64,000 bases of DNA, taken from SAR202 cluster bacterium AC-647-P02_OGT_505m (lineage in GTDB: Bacteria > Chloroflexota > Dehalococcoidia > Lucifugimonadales > UBA826). The position numbers and the translations under genes are program-made. The notes under the pieces were generated by a model that was given only the letters and a program-made list of their open reading frames with translations, ran no database searches and was not told the DNA's origin. The stretch spans positions 1 to 64,000 of the forward strand of contig VEXB01000004.1 of the NCBI GenBank assembly GCA_009391195.1, written 5' to 3'. Below, piece after piece: positions 1 through 10,817 of this stretch. Each line of letters begins with the position of its first letter. Position 1 is the first letter of the stretch.

Positions 1-190
1 ACAAATATTGGAGAACGAGTATGATGACTGTGTATCGATGCACATTTTGGGTAATCTTGCAGGGCTAGTGGTGCTGATATAAAGTATTTTGGTCAGAGTT
101 ATTTGTTTACCATTCGGTTGACTAGGTGCTAGAGACTAGAAAAGAATCGGATCGGTTTAGCGAAGTCCGCGAGGAATTTTACGTAGTTTT

Positions 191-1246
191 ATGATAAGTG
201 GCGTTTTAGAACGATACAAAGATTTTCTCCCAGTTAATTCGAATACTCCTCTTATTTCGATTGGTGAAGGAGACACTCCACTCGTAAAGTCCTCTCATCT
301 TGGAAACAAAATAGGTTGTAGATCTCTCTTCTTCAAACTAGAGGGTTGTAATCCAACAGGATCATTCAAAGATAGAGGGATGGTCGTTGCGGTAGCGAAA
401 GCTATCGAAAAGGGATTTGACAGTATTGCTTGTGCTTCCACAGGTAACACAAGTGCCTCGGCGGCTGCCTATGGGGCACATTGCGGACTCAGAACCACTT
501 TGATAGTTCCAAAAGGCAATGTAGCTAGAGGCAAATTAGCCCAGGCTGTGGCATATGGTGCACATATAGCGATGGTAGACGGTAGCTTTGACGATGCTCT
601 GGAGATAGTGCAGGAGTTATGTGACAAGCATTCAATTGAATTGGTAAATTCAATTAATCCTAACCGTATAGAAGGACAGAAGACAGCAGCTTTTGAAATA
701 ATTGACGACCTGGGTGACGCACCAGATGCTCTATTCATTCCTGTCGGTAACGCTGGAAATATCACAGCTTATTGGAAGGGGTTCAAAGAGTTCTTTGACA
801 TAGGCAGAAGCAGCATTCTTCCAGTTTTAAACGGATATCAGGCTTTAGGCGCGGCTCCTATAGTAAATGGGGCCCCTGTTGCAGATCCTAAAACGGTTGC
901 TTCGGCTATTAGGATAGGTAATCCCGCCAGTTGGCAAAGCGCTGTCCGAGCACGCGACGAATCAAACGGTGTTATAGCGGCTGTTTCTGATGAGGAAATA
1001 CTGTCAGCATATAGATTGGTTGCCGAATATGAAGGAATATTTTGTGAGCCTGCATCAGCGGCCTCTATTGCAGGACTTCTCAAGCAGGTGGAGGATGGAG
1101 CAGACTACTCTGAAAAGATCATTGTCTGTGTTTTAACAGGAAATGGACTCAAGGATCCAGACGTTGCGAATGAAATTGTTCCAGCATCATTAGGAGAGTA
1201 TAAGGCTGAACTCGGGTCTGTCGAGCAGGCTTTAACCAAATCATGA
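191..1246 (+). CDS. thrC: Threonine synthase
   Basis: PLP-fold protein with GEGDTPL, KLEGCNPTGSFKDRGM and ACASTGNTSASAAAYGA motifs typical of threonine synthase. Confidence 0.93.
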   Translation: MISGVLERYKDFLPVNSNTPLISIGEGDTPLVKSSHLGNKIGCRSLFFKLEGCNPTGSFKDRGMVVAVAKAIEKGFDSIACASTGNTSASAAAYGAHCGLRTTLIVPKGNVARGKLAQAVAYGAHIAMVDGSFDDALEIVQELCDKHSIELVNSINPNRIEGQKTAAFEIIDDLGDAPDALFIPVGNAGNITAYWKGFKEFFDIGRSSILPVLNGYQALGAAPIVNGAPVADPKTVASAIRIGNPASWQSAVRARDESNGVIAAVSDEEILSAYRLVAEYEGIFCEPASAASIAGLLKQVEDGADYSEKIIVCVLTGNGLKDPDVANEIVPASLGEYKAELGSVEQALTKS

Positions 1247-1845
1247 AGTGTTCTGGATTCCAGCAGGATCCGGCAAATAACTTACCTTTGCAGTCGATTA
1301 TATCGGCAGTAAAAAATATGTTGATCGCTGTAGGAGAGAACCCTGAAAGAGAGGGCTTAAAAAATACCCCTAAGAGAGTTGGAGAATTTTATTTAGATTT
1401 TTTTTCTGGATTAAATGAGGATCCCATATTTGAGCTTAAGACTGATTTTGATGAGGACCACTACGAACCAGTTATAATCACAAACATCGAATTCTTCTCT
1501 ATTTGTGAACATCATTTGCTTCCTTTCGTCGGTTATGCTCATTTGGGCTACATACCCAATGGCAAGGTTGTAGGGGTAAGTAAGCTTGTCAGGGTTCTTG
1601 ATATTTTTTCCAGAAGACCTCAGATTCAAGAGAGGCTTGCTGACCAAGTGGTCGACACTATACATAAAGAGCTTGGGTCGAATGCGACTTATCTATTTCT
1701 CTCAGCTGAGCATATGTGTATGACCTTGAGAGGGGTAAGAAAATCGGGCAGCCATATTGTCACTTCAACTGAAAGAGGAGATAAGGTTGGTTTAGAGTTA
1801 ATCAAATCTGGGATTTCAATAGACGCGTTGAAAGGATCCGAATGA
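1243..1845 (+). CDS. folE: GTP cyclohydrolase I
   Basis: NPEREGLKNTPKRV, FFSICEHHLLPFVGYAHLGYIP and CMTLRGVRK motifs; 4-bp overlap with thrC. Confidence 0.95.
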   Translation: MKCSGFQQDPANNLPLQSIISAVKNMLIAVGENPEREGLKNTPKRVGEFYLDFFSGLNEDPIFELKTDFDEDHYEPVIITNIEFFSICEHHLLPFVGYAHLGYIPNGKVVGVSKLVRVLDIFSRRPQIQERLADQVVDTIHKELGSNATYLFLSAEHMCMTLRGVRKSGSHIVTSTERGDKVGLELIKSGISIDALKGSE

Positions 1846-2819
1846 CTGAATTTTTTGGACAGGAACATCAACAAACTGTAAAGACATGGGAAACTATCCT
1901 CACGAAGTGTTCGATGGACACGATTTTTATGACACCTGTGTGGCAATCCACATGGTGGAAAAGATTTTCCCCAGGTGGAGATTTGTTTATTGAGGTAGTT
2001 AGTGATGGTGACTTGGATCTGGGGGTTATACCACTGCAGATCACCCAAGGAGTAGCAAGCTTTATTGGTGATTCCGATTTATACGATTATATGGATTTTC
2101 CGGTTGTTTCAGGTAAGGAAGATTTATTTTTTTCGAAAGCCCTAGAAAAGATTAATACTTTGGATTGGCACACTCTTAAACTGGAATCAATTTTTGAAGA
2201 TTCTCCAACTCTAGCATTTATACCTGACGTCGCTAGGAAACTAGGTATGGAAATTGAAATTAATGAGTCTGATAAAACTCCGCTTGTTTCATTGCCCGTC
2301 ACTTGGGAAGATTACCTACTCCAGCTACGTAAAAAAGATAGGCATGAGTTACGCCGGAAGTTTCGTCGACTCAACGCGAACGGTGATAATAATCAAGTCG
2401 AAGTCAGTGTGAATGCTGAAAATGTTGACTCCGTTATGGAAGAGTTTTTTGATCTTATGGCTCTGAGTGGGGAGAATAAAAGTATTTTTCTTGACGCAGG
2501 CAATAGGGGGTTTTTCAAGGACATAGCCACTGCTCTCTCCCTTCAAGGCCAATTTAGATTATTTTTTTTGGAAATAGAGGGAACTAAAGTGGCGACATGT
2601 ATATGCTTCGATTATGGTGATAAATTCCTTCTTTACAACAGTGGATATGACCCCGAGTTTTCGACTTTAAGTGTAGGCTTACTGAATAAAGCAAACACAA
2701 TTGCGACTGCTATAGAACTCTCTAAGAAGCAGTATAATTTCCTTAAAGGTACGGAAAGATATAAGTATCATCTGGGTGCTCAAGAGACCTCTGTATTTGA
2801 CATAAATATTGGTAAGTGA
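1842..2819 (+). CDS. FemAB/BioF2-like GNAT-fold acetyltransferase domain protein
   Basis: RKKDRHELRRKFRRL and YNSGYDPEFSTLSVGLLN...A.ELSKKQYNFLKGTERYKYHLG resemble the FemAB-like GNAT_6 family. Confidence 0.7.
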   Translation: MTEFFGQEHQQTVKTWETILTKCSMDTIFMTPVWQSTWWKRFSPGGDLFIEVVSDGDLDLGVIPLQITQGVASFIGDSDLYDYMDFPVVSGKEDLFFSKALEKINTLDWHTLKLESIFEDSPTLAFIPDVARKLGMEIEINESDKTPLVSLPVTWEDYLLQLRKKDRHELRRKFRRLNANGDNNQVEVSVNAENVDSVMEEFFDLMALSGENKSIFLDAGNRGFFKDIATALSLQGQFRLFFLEIEGTKVATCICFDYGDKFLLYNSGYDPEFSTLSVGLLNKANTIATAIELSKKQYNFLKGTERYKYHLGAQETSVFDINIGK

Positions 2820-2924
2820 ATTCCCCTATTTGGTACAATGTTAGGTGGCATAATTTGCAATGTTTCAGATCAGTCAGGAATAATCTTCACTTATATAGAC
2901 TGTAGGTGGCTGTAAAAGGATCCT

Positions 2925-4142
2925 ATGCGTTTAGCTCTAATTAGCTTTCATGGTTGCCCGGTAGCCCGTTTGGGTGAGAAAGATACAGGTGGCATGAATG
3001 TTTACGTTTTGAATCTTGCTAATGAATTAGGCAACTTGGGTCATCAGGTAGACGTTTTTACGAGATACCATGATGCTAAGGATCCCCAGATTGTAGAGTT
3101 GGGATCAAACGTAAGAGTGATCCATTTGAGTGGAGGACCATTATCAGAGACAAAGGAAGACTTGTCTCTCCATACTTCCAGTTTTGCAGCCGATTTGCAC
3201 GAGTTCATATCTAGGGAATCAATTAACTATGATCTTGTTCACAGTCATTACTGGTTGTCAGGGAAAATAGCTTCTGAAATTTCTCGAATTTGCAGGATTC
3301 CACACGTATCTACTTTTCACACTCTAGCCAAAACAAAGTTAAGGGCGCGGGCTGGTGAGAAAGAGACTTTCTACAGGGCTAATGTAGAGACAGAAATAAT
3401 GCGGTCTGCTAACACCGTATTAGTACTGACAGATAAAGAAAGGGAAGACATTAGAGAACTTTACAATGTTCCCTCAGAAAGGATTACAGTTATACCCGCG
3501 GGAGTTGATACAGGTCGATTTAATGCTGAAGACAAGGTAACTTCTCGCAAACGTCTTCACATTCCGGACAAAGAAACCATTCTTTTTGTAGGGCGTATTG
3601 AACCTATCAAAGGCCTCGATATACTTATTGATGCTTTAAAGACCCTATCAAATTCCAGAGACCTGCAACTAATAATTGTTGGAGGCAACCTGTCAGGGGA
3701 CAAGGAGCTAATTGCCTTACGAAAACAGGCCGAACATCTTGGAATATCAGAGATGATCGATTTTAGAGGTTCTGTCGAACAATCAGAACTTAAATACTAT
3801 TACTCAGCTGCAGATGTGTTTGTGCTCCCGTCTCATTATGAGAGCTTTGGGTTGGTAGCATTGGAAGCAATGGCTTGTGGGACCCCAGTCGTAGCTTCTC
3901 GTGTAGGGGGTATCCCATCTTTTTTGGATGATGGTGATACAGGTTACTTGATCCCTTGGAGATGCCCGGAACCATTCGCAGACAAGATAGAAATTCTTCT
4001 TGAAAATCCAGATCTAAGGGCATATATGGGAAAATCAGCTGGACTGAAGGCTTATCAGATGAACTGGTCTGGTATTGCGAGTAGAATGGCCACTTTATAT
4101 GGTACTGTCATTGAAGAATATGACTTAAGACAAGCCGTCTGA
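2925..4142 (+). CDS. GT4 glycosyltransferase (MshA/sucrose synthase-like)
   Basis: [52 protein letters not shown] and [28 protein letters not shown] motifs. Confidence 0.88.
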   Translation: MRLALISFHGCPVARLGEKDTGGMNVYVLNLANELGNLGHQVDVFTRYHDAKDPQIVELGSNVRVIHLSGGPLSETKEDLSLHTSSFAADLHEFISRESINYDLVHSHYWLSGKIASEISRICRIPHVSTFHTLAKTKLRARAGEKETFYRANVETEIMRSANTVLVLTDKEREDIRELYNVPSERITVIPAGVDTGRFNAEDKVTSRKRLHIPDKETILFVGRIEPIKGLDILIDALKTLSNSRDLQLIIVGGNLSGDKELIALRKQAEHLGISEMIDFRGSVEQSELKYYYSAADVFVLPSHYESFGLVALEAMACGTPVVASRVGGIPSFLDDGDTGYLIPWRCPEPFADKIEILLENPDLRAYMGKSAGLKAYQMNWSGIASRMATLYGTVIEEYDLRQAV

Positions 4143-4163
4143 TTTGGTTCCTTGCAATTTAAG

Positions 4164-5123
4164 CTAACTGTTATGTGATGTGAGTTCATACCACTCGGTT
4201 TCAGATACCAATTGGAAACCAAGGCTGCTATAGAGTTTCCTAGCTGGAATATTTTCAGAATCAACCTCTAGTTCGATCGCGCCAACATTTTTTCCTATCA
4301 GGTGGTACATTCCTGCGGTCACAACTGCTCTGCCAAGTCTCTGTCCTCTGAACTCTGGGGCCACTCCAGTCATTGAAACCCAACCAGTTGACTCAGACCC
4401 ATTGGAGGCAAATAGAGTCCAGTTGTATCCAGCCAATTTGTTATTTTGTCTAATTACCAAAATACCTTCTTCCCCACTTCTTTCCATGGAGATTCTCTTT
4501 GAAATTTCTTCTTCAGTATTTGGGGAAAATCCCCAATGTTTTCCAAAGGCTTCGTTTTGGAGCTTGGTAAATTCTGATAATTCGATTTTTGGGTCCAGGG
4601 GAGCGATAGAGAATTCTTCTGGCAGACTATATTCAGGGAAGTTTAATTTGTCAGGAGTATCGCATCTCAAATTCATGTATTCTTTGACTTTGACCCATCC
4701 ATGACGATCGAGAGTGCTGCCCCATTCAGGATCAGATTTAGCAATTTGAACATGCATAAATTTTAGATTTCGCGTCTCTTGGTATATGCGCGCAAGTTGT
4801 TCAAAGTTGGTAGTGATTGCTCTTCGCTTAGCGTGTGGTTTTATTGTTTGTATCGCAACAATTCTGTCGATGGACGGTTCACAGATGAAATGCATGAATC
4901 CATTGATGGATTTATCATCTGTTTCATCCATTGAGATAAAACAATCGTTAGTCGGGTTGCCCTTTGGCATAGAGTGCCAGTCTCTGAATAGGGATTCACT
5001 GACTTCCTTCTCCGTTCCCATTGATTCGGAAGCTTCATTCAAATATTTGACAACTTTAGCTGTGTCATCCCAGTTAAACTGTCTTATTGACTTAGCGTGG
5101 TACAAATATTGCCTCATAAACAC
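4164..5123 (-). CDS. GNAT N-acetyltransferase, probably tandem-domain (319 aa)
   Basis: C-terminal VSMTGVAPEFRGQRLGRAVV...LEVDSENIPARKLYSSLGF is a classic GNAT acetyl-CoA-binding motif; length allows two GNAT domains. Confidence 0.8.
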   Translation of the reverse strand: MFMRQYLYHAKSIRQFNWDDTAKVVKYLNEASESMGTEKEVSESLFRDWHSMPKGNPTNDCFISMDETDDKSINGFMHFICEPSIDRIVAIQTIKPHAKRRAITTNFEQLARIYQETRNLKFMHVQIAKSDPEWGSTLDRHGWVKVKEYMNLRCDTPDKLNFPEYSLPEEFSIAPLDPKIELSEFTKLQNEAFGKHWGFSPNTEEEISKRISMERSGEEGILVIRQNNKLAGYNWTLFASNGSESTGWVSMTGVAPEFRGQRLGRAVVTAGMYHLIGKNVGAIELEVDSENIPARKLYSSLGFQLVSETEWYELTSHNS

Positions 5124-5499
5124 TTTTCGAATTGGAAAAACATAAATATATCAAAGTTAATTTATTGATGTTCCGATTCGCTATATTTGAAGAATTAACC
5201 TTCTCGCATTTGTTAGTAAATTCAGTTTTATTATTTATAAAAATCAAATCTCTTAAAGACCTTACTGTGATTCATACGGCACGATGATATCCCAATATTT
5301 AATTTCCAGCCAAAATGAAGCTATTTGTTACAGGCTGTACTAAGCTTGACTATGTGGATAACTATATTGAAACTCTTCAGCCTGGAGAGAATAATTCAGT
5401 TATATTTGTTTTAACATTTCATGGGAAAAACACAGAAAAATTTTGTTACAACATAGACAAGTTTAAGACCTCCCTTATTCGGGAGTAGAGGTACCGAAA

Positions 5500-6219
5500 A
5501 TGGAAAATAACAACTCTTTCCCGGTCCCAGGAAGAGCCTTAGTAATAACCCCACATCCCGATGATTCTGAATTAGGCTGTGGAGGCACGGTAGCGAAATG
5601 GATAAAACAAGGTACTGAAGTTGTTTATGTGCTTTGTACTAACGGAGACAAGGGCTCTTCTGATCCTGATATGACTTCTCATAAACTGGCGGAGTTAAGG
5701 AAAATAGAGCAACAGAAAGCGGCAGAAATTTTGGGTGTCGCGGAAGTGGTAAGGCTTGATTATGAAGATGGCTCACTAGAAGATACACCGTTATTCAGAG
5801 GTCAAATAGTGGAAGCGATTAGAAGATTTAGACCTGATGTAGCACTTTTCACAGACCCTTTAAGAACGGAATTTTATCTACACAGGGATCATAGAATTGC
5901 AGGAACTGTTACCCTCGATGCTCTCTTCCCATATGCCCGAGATCGGCTTCATTATCCCGATCACGAATCCGAAGGGTTACTACCACATAAAACCCCTGAT
6001 GCCTTAATGTGGGGGAGCGAGTCTCCCGATACCTTCATCAATATAACTGGGTCGATTGATAAGAAAATAGAAGCACTGGTTGCCCATAAGACACAGATTC
6101 CGAGCTGTGAAGAAAGTGATGAATTGGCCAACTTAGTTAAGGTCACCGCTGCTAGGGTTGGTAGCCGGTGTGATTATAAATATGCGGAAGGCTTTCGGAG
6201 AATCTCATTTAGCCTATGA
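5500..6219 (+). CDS. PIG-L/LmbE family deacetylase
   Basis: PHPDDSELGCGGTVAKWIKQG and HRDHRIAG zinc-binding motifs. Confidence 0.9.
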   Translation: MENNNSFPVPGRALVITPHPDDSELGCGGTVAKWIKQGTEVVYVLCTNGDKGSSDPDMTSHKLAELRKIEQQKAAEILGVAEVVRLDYEDGSLEDTPLFRGQIVEAIRRFRPDVALFTDPLRTEFYLHRDHRIAGTVTLDALFPYARDRLHYPDHESEGLLPHKTPDALMWGSESPDTFINITGSIDKKIEALVAHKTQIPSCEESDELANLVKVTAARVGSRCDYKYAEGFRRISFSL

Positions 6220-6977
6220 ACTTTCCCTTATTTGACCTGCATAATCATCTTCTTCCACTAATTGATGATGGTCCTAATAGTATGGATGAGACAATTAAGA
6301 TTGTTGAATTGTCTGAAATGCAAGGTGTCCGAACCATAATAGCTACTCCGCACAAAAAGGACGTAAATGAGCTGCATTCAATTGAATTTGTCAGAGGCCT
6401 TCTCAAAAAAGTAAATCAAATTTGTAAATCGAGAGGTTATTCGATTAGTTTGAAATTGGGAATGGAGAACCATTTGGATTCAAGGTTGCTAGATGATATC
6501 AAAGCTGGCAAGGCTTTACCGATGGGAGATAGTAAATATATTTTGCTGGAGATGCCCTATGATAGAAAATCAAATTTAGTTGAGGATGTTTTGGGTCAAA
6601 TCCAGAAAATCGGATTGATTCCTATAATAGCTCATCCTGAAAGAATGGAATTGTTCCAGTACGACCCAGCTCTATTGTTTAATCTGGTAGACGAAGGGAT
6701 GTTAACCCAGATAACTGCGAGCAGCGTATATGGAAAATTTGGCGACGAGGTTCAAAGATTTACGAAGCAGATTTTGCGTTGTAATTTGGGGCATATACTC
6801 GCCTCGGACGCACATATGTCTACAGGTCCCAGGCCTCCGGATCTATTGAAAGGGTATTTTGAGGTTTCTAAAATAGTTGGGAGAGATGCTGCAAAGGATA
6901 TGGTAAGTACACTTCCAGGGGCTATATTAGAGAATAACGCGCTGGATATAAAACCACCAATATTGATAAAAGATTGA
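6216..6977 (+). CDS. PHP-fold tyrosine-protein phosphatase (CpsB/YwqE-like)
   Basis: DLHNHLLPLIDDGP, ATPHKKDVNE, IAHPERM and LASDAHM motifs. Confidence 0.85.
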   Translation: MNFPLFDLHNHLLPLIDDGPNSMDETIKIVELSEMQGVRTIIATPHKKDVNELHSIEFVRGLLKKVNQICKSRGYSISLKLGMENHLDSRLLDDIKAGKALPMGDSKYILLEMPYDRKSNLVEDVLGQIQKIGLIPIIAHPERMELFQYDPALLFNLVDEGMLTQITASSVYGKFGDEVQRFTKQILRCNLGHILASDAHMSTGPRPPDLLKGYFEVSKIVGRDAAKDMVSTLPGAILENNALDIKPPILIKD

Positions 6978-6991
6978 TTTGCAAAAAAGCG

Positions 6992-7621
6992 CTATCTGAG
7001 ATGTCTACGAACAATATCCCAAACCTTTTCACTTATAGATTCGCTTGTTTGATTTGCATTAATTACTGTCCAAAGATTCTGGTCATTCTCAGAAATTTTT
7101 AGATATCCATCTCTAACTTTCTTGTGAAAGTCGATATTTTCTAGTTCCCACCTGTCTAAAGTACCTTTTTGTTTCCTTTGGAAAGAGTCTTCGGGATTAA
7201 TATCCAGTAGAAATGCAATGTCTGGATTAAGATCATCAGTTGCCAACATATTTACATAATCAATATGTTGGATATCTATACCTCGTCCGAATCCCTGATA
7301 TGCAAGAGTAGAGTAGGTGTATCTATCCAGGACTACGACATGATCATTGGCCAAAGCGGGAATTATTTTATTTTTGACAAGGGCTCTTCGTGAAGCCGAA
7401 AGAAGAAATAATTCTGAATAGCCGTCGAGATCACTGCTAGTCTGAAGCCATTCTCTTATTTTTTCACCGGTTTCAGTATCACCTGGCTCTCTGAGGTGGA
7501 GACAATTTATTCCTTCTCTATCGAGCTGACGTGTGAGGAGATGGGATTGCGTGCTCTTTCCGCTGCCCTCTACTCCCTCAAAAACTATAAAGAGACCTCT
7601 GTTGCCTACAGATTTAGTCAT
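6992..7621 (-). CDS. tmk: Thymidylate kinase
   Basis: FIVFEGVEGSGKSTQ, REPGDTETGEKIR and DRYTYSTLAYQGFGRG motifs. Confidence 0.94.
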   Translation of the reverse strand: MTKSVGNRGLFIVFEGVEGSGKSTQSHLLTRQLDREGINCLHLREPGDTETGEKIREWLQTSSDLDGYSELFLLSASRRALVKNKIIPALANDHVVVLDRYTYSTLAYQGFGRGIDIQHIDYVNMLATDDLNPDIAFLLDINPEDSFQRKQKGTLDRWELENIDFHKKVRDGYLKISENDQNLWTVINANQTSESISEKVWDIVRRHLR

Positions 7622-9204
7622 GCTTCGGAAATTACAACTCGCCGACGAGGTTCACTTCCAACACTAGATGACTCAAGCCCAAATTGGGTGGCGACTTGAT
7701 GTTGGAGTCTACGGATGTGGGAATTCTGGGGCCTTAATTCAATATCTGATTCCCCTTTACCAACTCTGAGGGCGGCTTTCTCTGCCTCAAGGACAGCCAA
7801 GGAACGGTCCGCATCAGAGACTGATCTTCCCTCGCTTTCCCTAACTATGGCCCTAACGAATTGTTCAATCTGATTAACTGTATTTCTGCGAAGAACAAAA
7901 ACAGGTTTCCCCATCCTTTCTGCTGTTTTTAACGCTTGTGTGCCTCTTCGATGATAATTTTTTGTCGTGACAACAAGATCAGCGATTTTCATGTCCCCCA
8001 CCAGCGTTAATGGGGCATTTAGAGTTTTTATAATTTGATCTATTCTGCCTCTGTTTACCCCGTATGGGAGAACACTGGTAATTTTGACGGATTCAGAAAA
8101 GAATTTAGCCGGGGATTCCTGATGGCCATTTCCGTTGCTATTGTCAGAAGTGCTGAGAGTCTTCATATTATTCGTTTCAACCGACTTTTGGCTTACAATA
8201 GCTCCTTCTTCATTTAGGGATCTTACTTCGGATGAGATTGATTGCTTTCGAAGCATCCTATCTACAGTACTTGCGACGTCATCGTGCACATTGACTATGT
8301 CCCACCCTTGTATCTCGACGAGTATGTCAAAAGTAGGTGGTGCATTTCGCTCTAATACAGTTTTCTGCGACCGACGTCTTCGAGCCTCTATATCTCCGAG
8401 GGTGACAGTATGGATTCCTCCCACTAGGTCAGATAATGTGGGGTTCATAATAAGATTCTCTAATTGGTTCCCATGTGCTGTTGCAACAAGCTGCACTCCT
8501 CGTTCAGCAATAGTTCTCGCTGCATTCGCTTCTCTTTCCGTACCGATTTCATCGATGACTATAACTTCCGGCATGTGGTTTTCAACCGCCTCAATCATTA
8601 CGCCATGTTGTTCGGTAGGGGAGGGGACTTGCATTCGTCTTGCTCTTCCAATTGCCCTATGAGGAATATCTCCATCTCCAGCTATTTCATTGGATGTATC
8701 AACGACTATAACCCTTTTCCCAGCATCATCTGCCAAAACTCTTGCGACTTCTCTCAACATCGTGGTTTTTCCGACACCCGGTTTTCCTAGTAGGAGAACA
8801 CTTTTTCCTGATGTAACCAAATCTTCTATAATCCGGATGGTTCCATATACGGCTCTCCCCACTCTGAAGGTAATACCTACAACCTTTCCACTGCGGTTCC
8901 TTATTGCAGAAATTCGGTGAAGAGTTCGCTCTATGCCAGCTCGATTGTCTAATCCGAACATACCTACTTTAGCGACAGAGAAATCTAGATCTGATTGATC
9001 TACTTCTGCGATGTCAATGAGTTCATTGATACCAAGGAAGCGGGCTTCAGGAGGACGGCCGAGGTCGAGCACCACCTCTAGTAGCTCTTCGAGGTTCGCA
9101 TGAGCCAGAAGCTTATTTCTGATTCGGTCAGGAATAACCTCTATCAATAGCTGTAAGTCGGTATCTTTTTCCTGAGTAAATATGGGACTGTTACCTACTT
9201 CCAC
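7618..9204 (-). CDS. SpoIIIAA/Ycf45-like AAA+ ATPase with C-terminal R3H-type nucleic-acid-binding region
   Basis: Walker A LLGKPGVGKTTMLREVARVL, Walker B EVIVIDEIGTEREA; C-terminus IRRLQHQVATQFGLESSSVGSEPRRRVVI typical of R3H domains. Confidence 0.88.
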   Translation of the reverse strand: MEVGNSPIFTQEKDTDLQLLIEVIPDRIRNKLLAHANLEELLEVVLDLGRPPEARFLGINELIDIAEVDQSDLDFSVAKVGMFGLDNRAGIERTLHRISAIRNRSGKVVGITFRVGRAVYGTIRIIEDLVTSGKSVLLLGKPGVGKTTMLREVARVLADDAGKRVIVVDTSNEIAGDGDIPHRAIGRARRMQVPSPTEQHGVMIEAVENHMPEVIVIDEIGTEREANAARTIAERGVQLVATAHGNQLENLIMNPTLSDLVGGIHTVTLGDIEARRRRSQKTVLERNAPPTFDILVEIQGWDIVNVHDDVASTVDRMLRKQSISSEVRSLNEEGAIVSQKSVETNNMKTLSTSDNSNGNGHQESPAKFFSESVKITSVLPYGVNRGRIDQIIKTLNAPLTLVGDMKIADLVVTTKNYHRRGTQALKTAERMGKPVFVLRRNTVNQIEQFVRAIVRESEGRSVSDADRSLAVLEAEKAALRVGKGESDIELRPQNSHIRRLQHQVATQFGLESSSVGSEPRRRVVISEA

Positions 9205-9230
9205 AGTAACTTCTTTTGTCCCTCCCTATA

Positions 9231-9806
9231 CTATGAACTTGATAATCTACAGAACAATTCGTGTAGACGTGTATCGTCGGTCAATTCTGGATGGAAGGAT
9301 GTTGCCATCAGTTTGCCTTGCTTTACTGCTACAGGTTTACCGTCTTCCACCTCAGCTATTATTTCAACTTCAGGACCTACATTAGTAACGACTGGGGCAC
9401 GGATAAAAATTGCGTGAATTGGATCTCCTTCGATCGATGATACCTGTATGTCAGTTTCGAAACTGTCAACTTGCCTGCCGAAGGCATTGCGGGAAACCTC
9501 TATATTCATGAGTCCGAGAGGTTCTGGGCGCCTGTCCAGCAACTTTCTAGCAATAACAATCATTCCTGCGCAGGTACCCCAAACAGCCATCCCTTCACTT
9601 GACCTACGTTTGATGGCGTCTCTAAACCCATATATGTCCATTAACTGGACAATAGTCGTGCTTTCCCCTCCCGGTATGATCAATCCATCAAGACCCTCGA
9701 GCTGGTCAGGTAGTCTAACCTCTGACCAGTCAATTGAAATCGCGTCAAGCATTTTGCCGTGCTCTAGAAAATCGCCTTGGATAGCCAAGACTCCAATCTT
9801 CGGCAA
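9231..9806 (-). CDS. pdxT: Pyridoxal 5'-phosphate synthase glutaminase subunit
   Basis: IGVLAIQGDFLEH, LIIPGGESTTI, WGTCAGMIV and SFHPELTDD motifs. Confidence 0.94.
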   Translation of the reverse strand: MPKIGVLAIQGDFLEHGKMLDAISIDWSEVRLPDQLEGLDGLIIPGGESTTIVQLMDIYGFRDAIKRRSSEGMAVWGTCAGMIVIARKLLDRRPEPLGLMNIEVSRNAFGRQVDSFETDIQVSSIEGDPIHAIFIRAPVVTNVGPEVEIIAEVEDGKPVAVKQGKLMATSFHPELTDDTRLHELFCRLSSS

Positions 9807-9807
9807 A

Positions 9808-10707
9808 CTAGCAGCCTCTTGTTGCTAGCTGTTCAGACTCGGGCATGGTGCGAATATCTAGTCCAGGCATTGCATCTCCTAGTCCTTTTGAAACCTCCGC
9901 TAGCATGTGGGGATCGTTGAAATGTGTGGTGGCTTTCACAATGGCATCGGCCATTATGTCAGGACGTTCAGACTTAAATATTCCTGAGCCAACGAATACT
10001 CCATCAACACCTATCTGCATCATCAAGGCAGCATCCGCAGGTGTTGAAATTCCTCCTGCAGCAAAGTTTACGACTGGAAGCTCGCCACTTTCATGTATGC
10101 CTTTTACTAATTCGTAAGGCGCCTTTAAATCCCTTGCTGTAGCCATTAACTCATCCGCTTCCATGCTTTTAATGTGATTTATTTGGCCGAGTACTTTCCT
10201 AGCATGTCTTACTGCTTCAACGATGTTTCCGGAACCGGCCTCTCCTTTAGTCCTTATCATCGCGGCCCCTTCACCTATTCTCCGTAGGGCTTCTCCGAGG
10301 TCTCTGGCTCCACATACAAAAGGAACTTTAAAGTCATCTTTACTTATGTGGTTGTTTTCGTCTGCAGGGGTTAACACCTCTGACTCGTCAACGTAGTCAA
10401 CTCCTAATGCTTCAAGTACCTGGGCCTCTACAAAATGTCCTATTCGTGCCTTGGCCATGACGGGTATCGTGACTGCCTCAATGATCTCGGCAATCATTTT
10501 AGGGTCTGACATTCTCGCGACACCACCCATCTTTCTTATGTCAGAGGGCACTCTCTCCAATGCCATTACGGCCACTGCTCCCGCGTCTTCCGCGATTTTT
10601 GCTTGGTCGGGAGTGACAACGTCCATAATGACCCCCCCTTTTAGCATCTGTGCTAAGCCGGACTTTACTGTCCATGTACCTGTATCTGGTTTAGTTTCTA
10701 TAGCCAT
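9808..10707 (-). CDS. pdxS: Pyridoxal 5'-phosphate synthase subunit PdxS (start trimmed to MAIETKPD)
   Basis: [44 protein letters not shown] and [19 protein letters not shown]; highly conserved. Confidence 0.95.
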   Translation of the reverse strand: MAIETKPDTGTWTVKSGLAQMLKGGVIMDVVTPDQAKIAEDAGAVAVMALERVPSDIRKMGGVARMSDPKMIAEIIEAVTIPVMAKARIGHFVEAQVLEALGVDYVDESEVLTPADENNHISKDDFKVPFVCGARDLGEALRRIGEGAAMIRTKGEAGSGNIVEAVRHARKVLGQINHIKSMEADELMATARDLKAPYELVKGIHESGELPVVNFAAGGISTPADAALMMQIGVDGVFVGSGIFKSERPDIMADAIVKATTHFNDPHMLAEVSKGLGDAMPGLDIRTMPESEQLATRGC

Positions 10708-10817
10708 GTGGTTCCTCCGCATCAGAATTTATCTGGGAATGTACTTTCGAAATTATACCTGTTTATATGTCAGTCCCTCAATCAAGGACAGCTTTGGGCA
10801 AATATTAGGTGAGTCTG

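Noticed and set aside
5353-5361. DnaA-box-like TGTGGATAA
   Set aside because: Only one copy noticed, no cluster, no dnaA/dnaN nearby; not evidence of an origin.
8135-8920. Overlapping plus-strand ORFs opposite the R3H ATPase
   Set aside because: Antisense to a well-conserved gene, no recognisable protein motifs.
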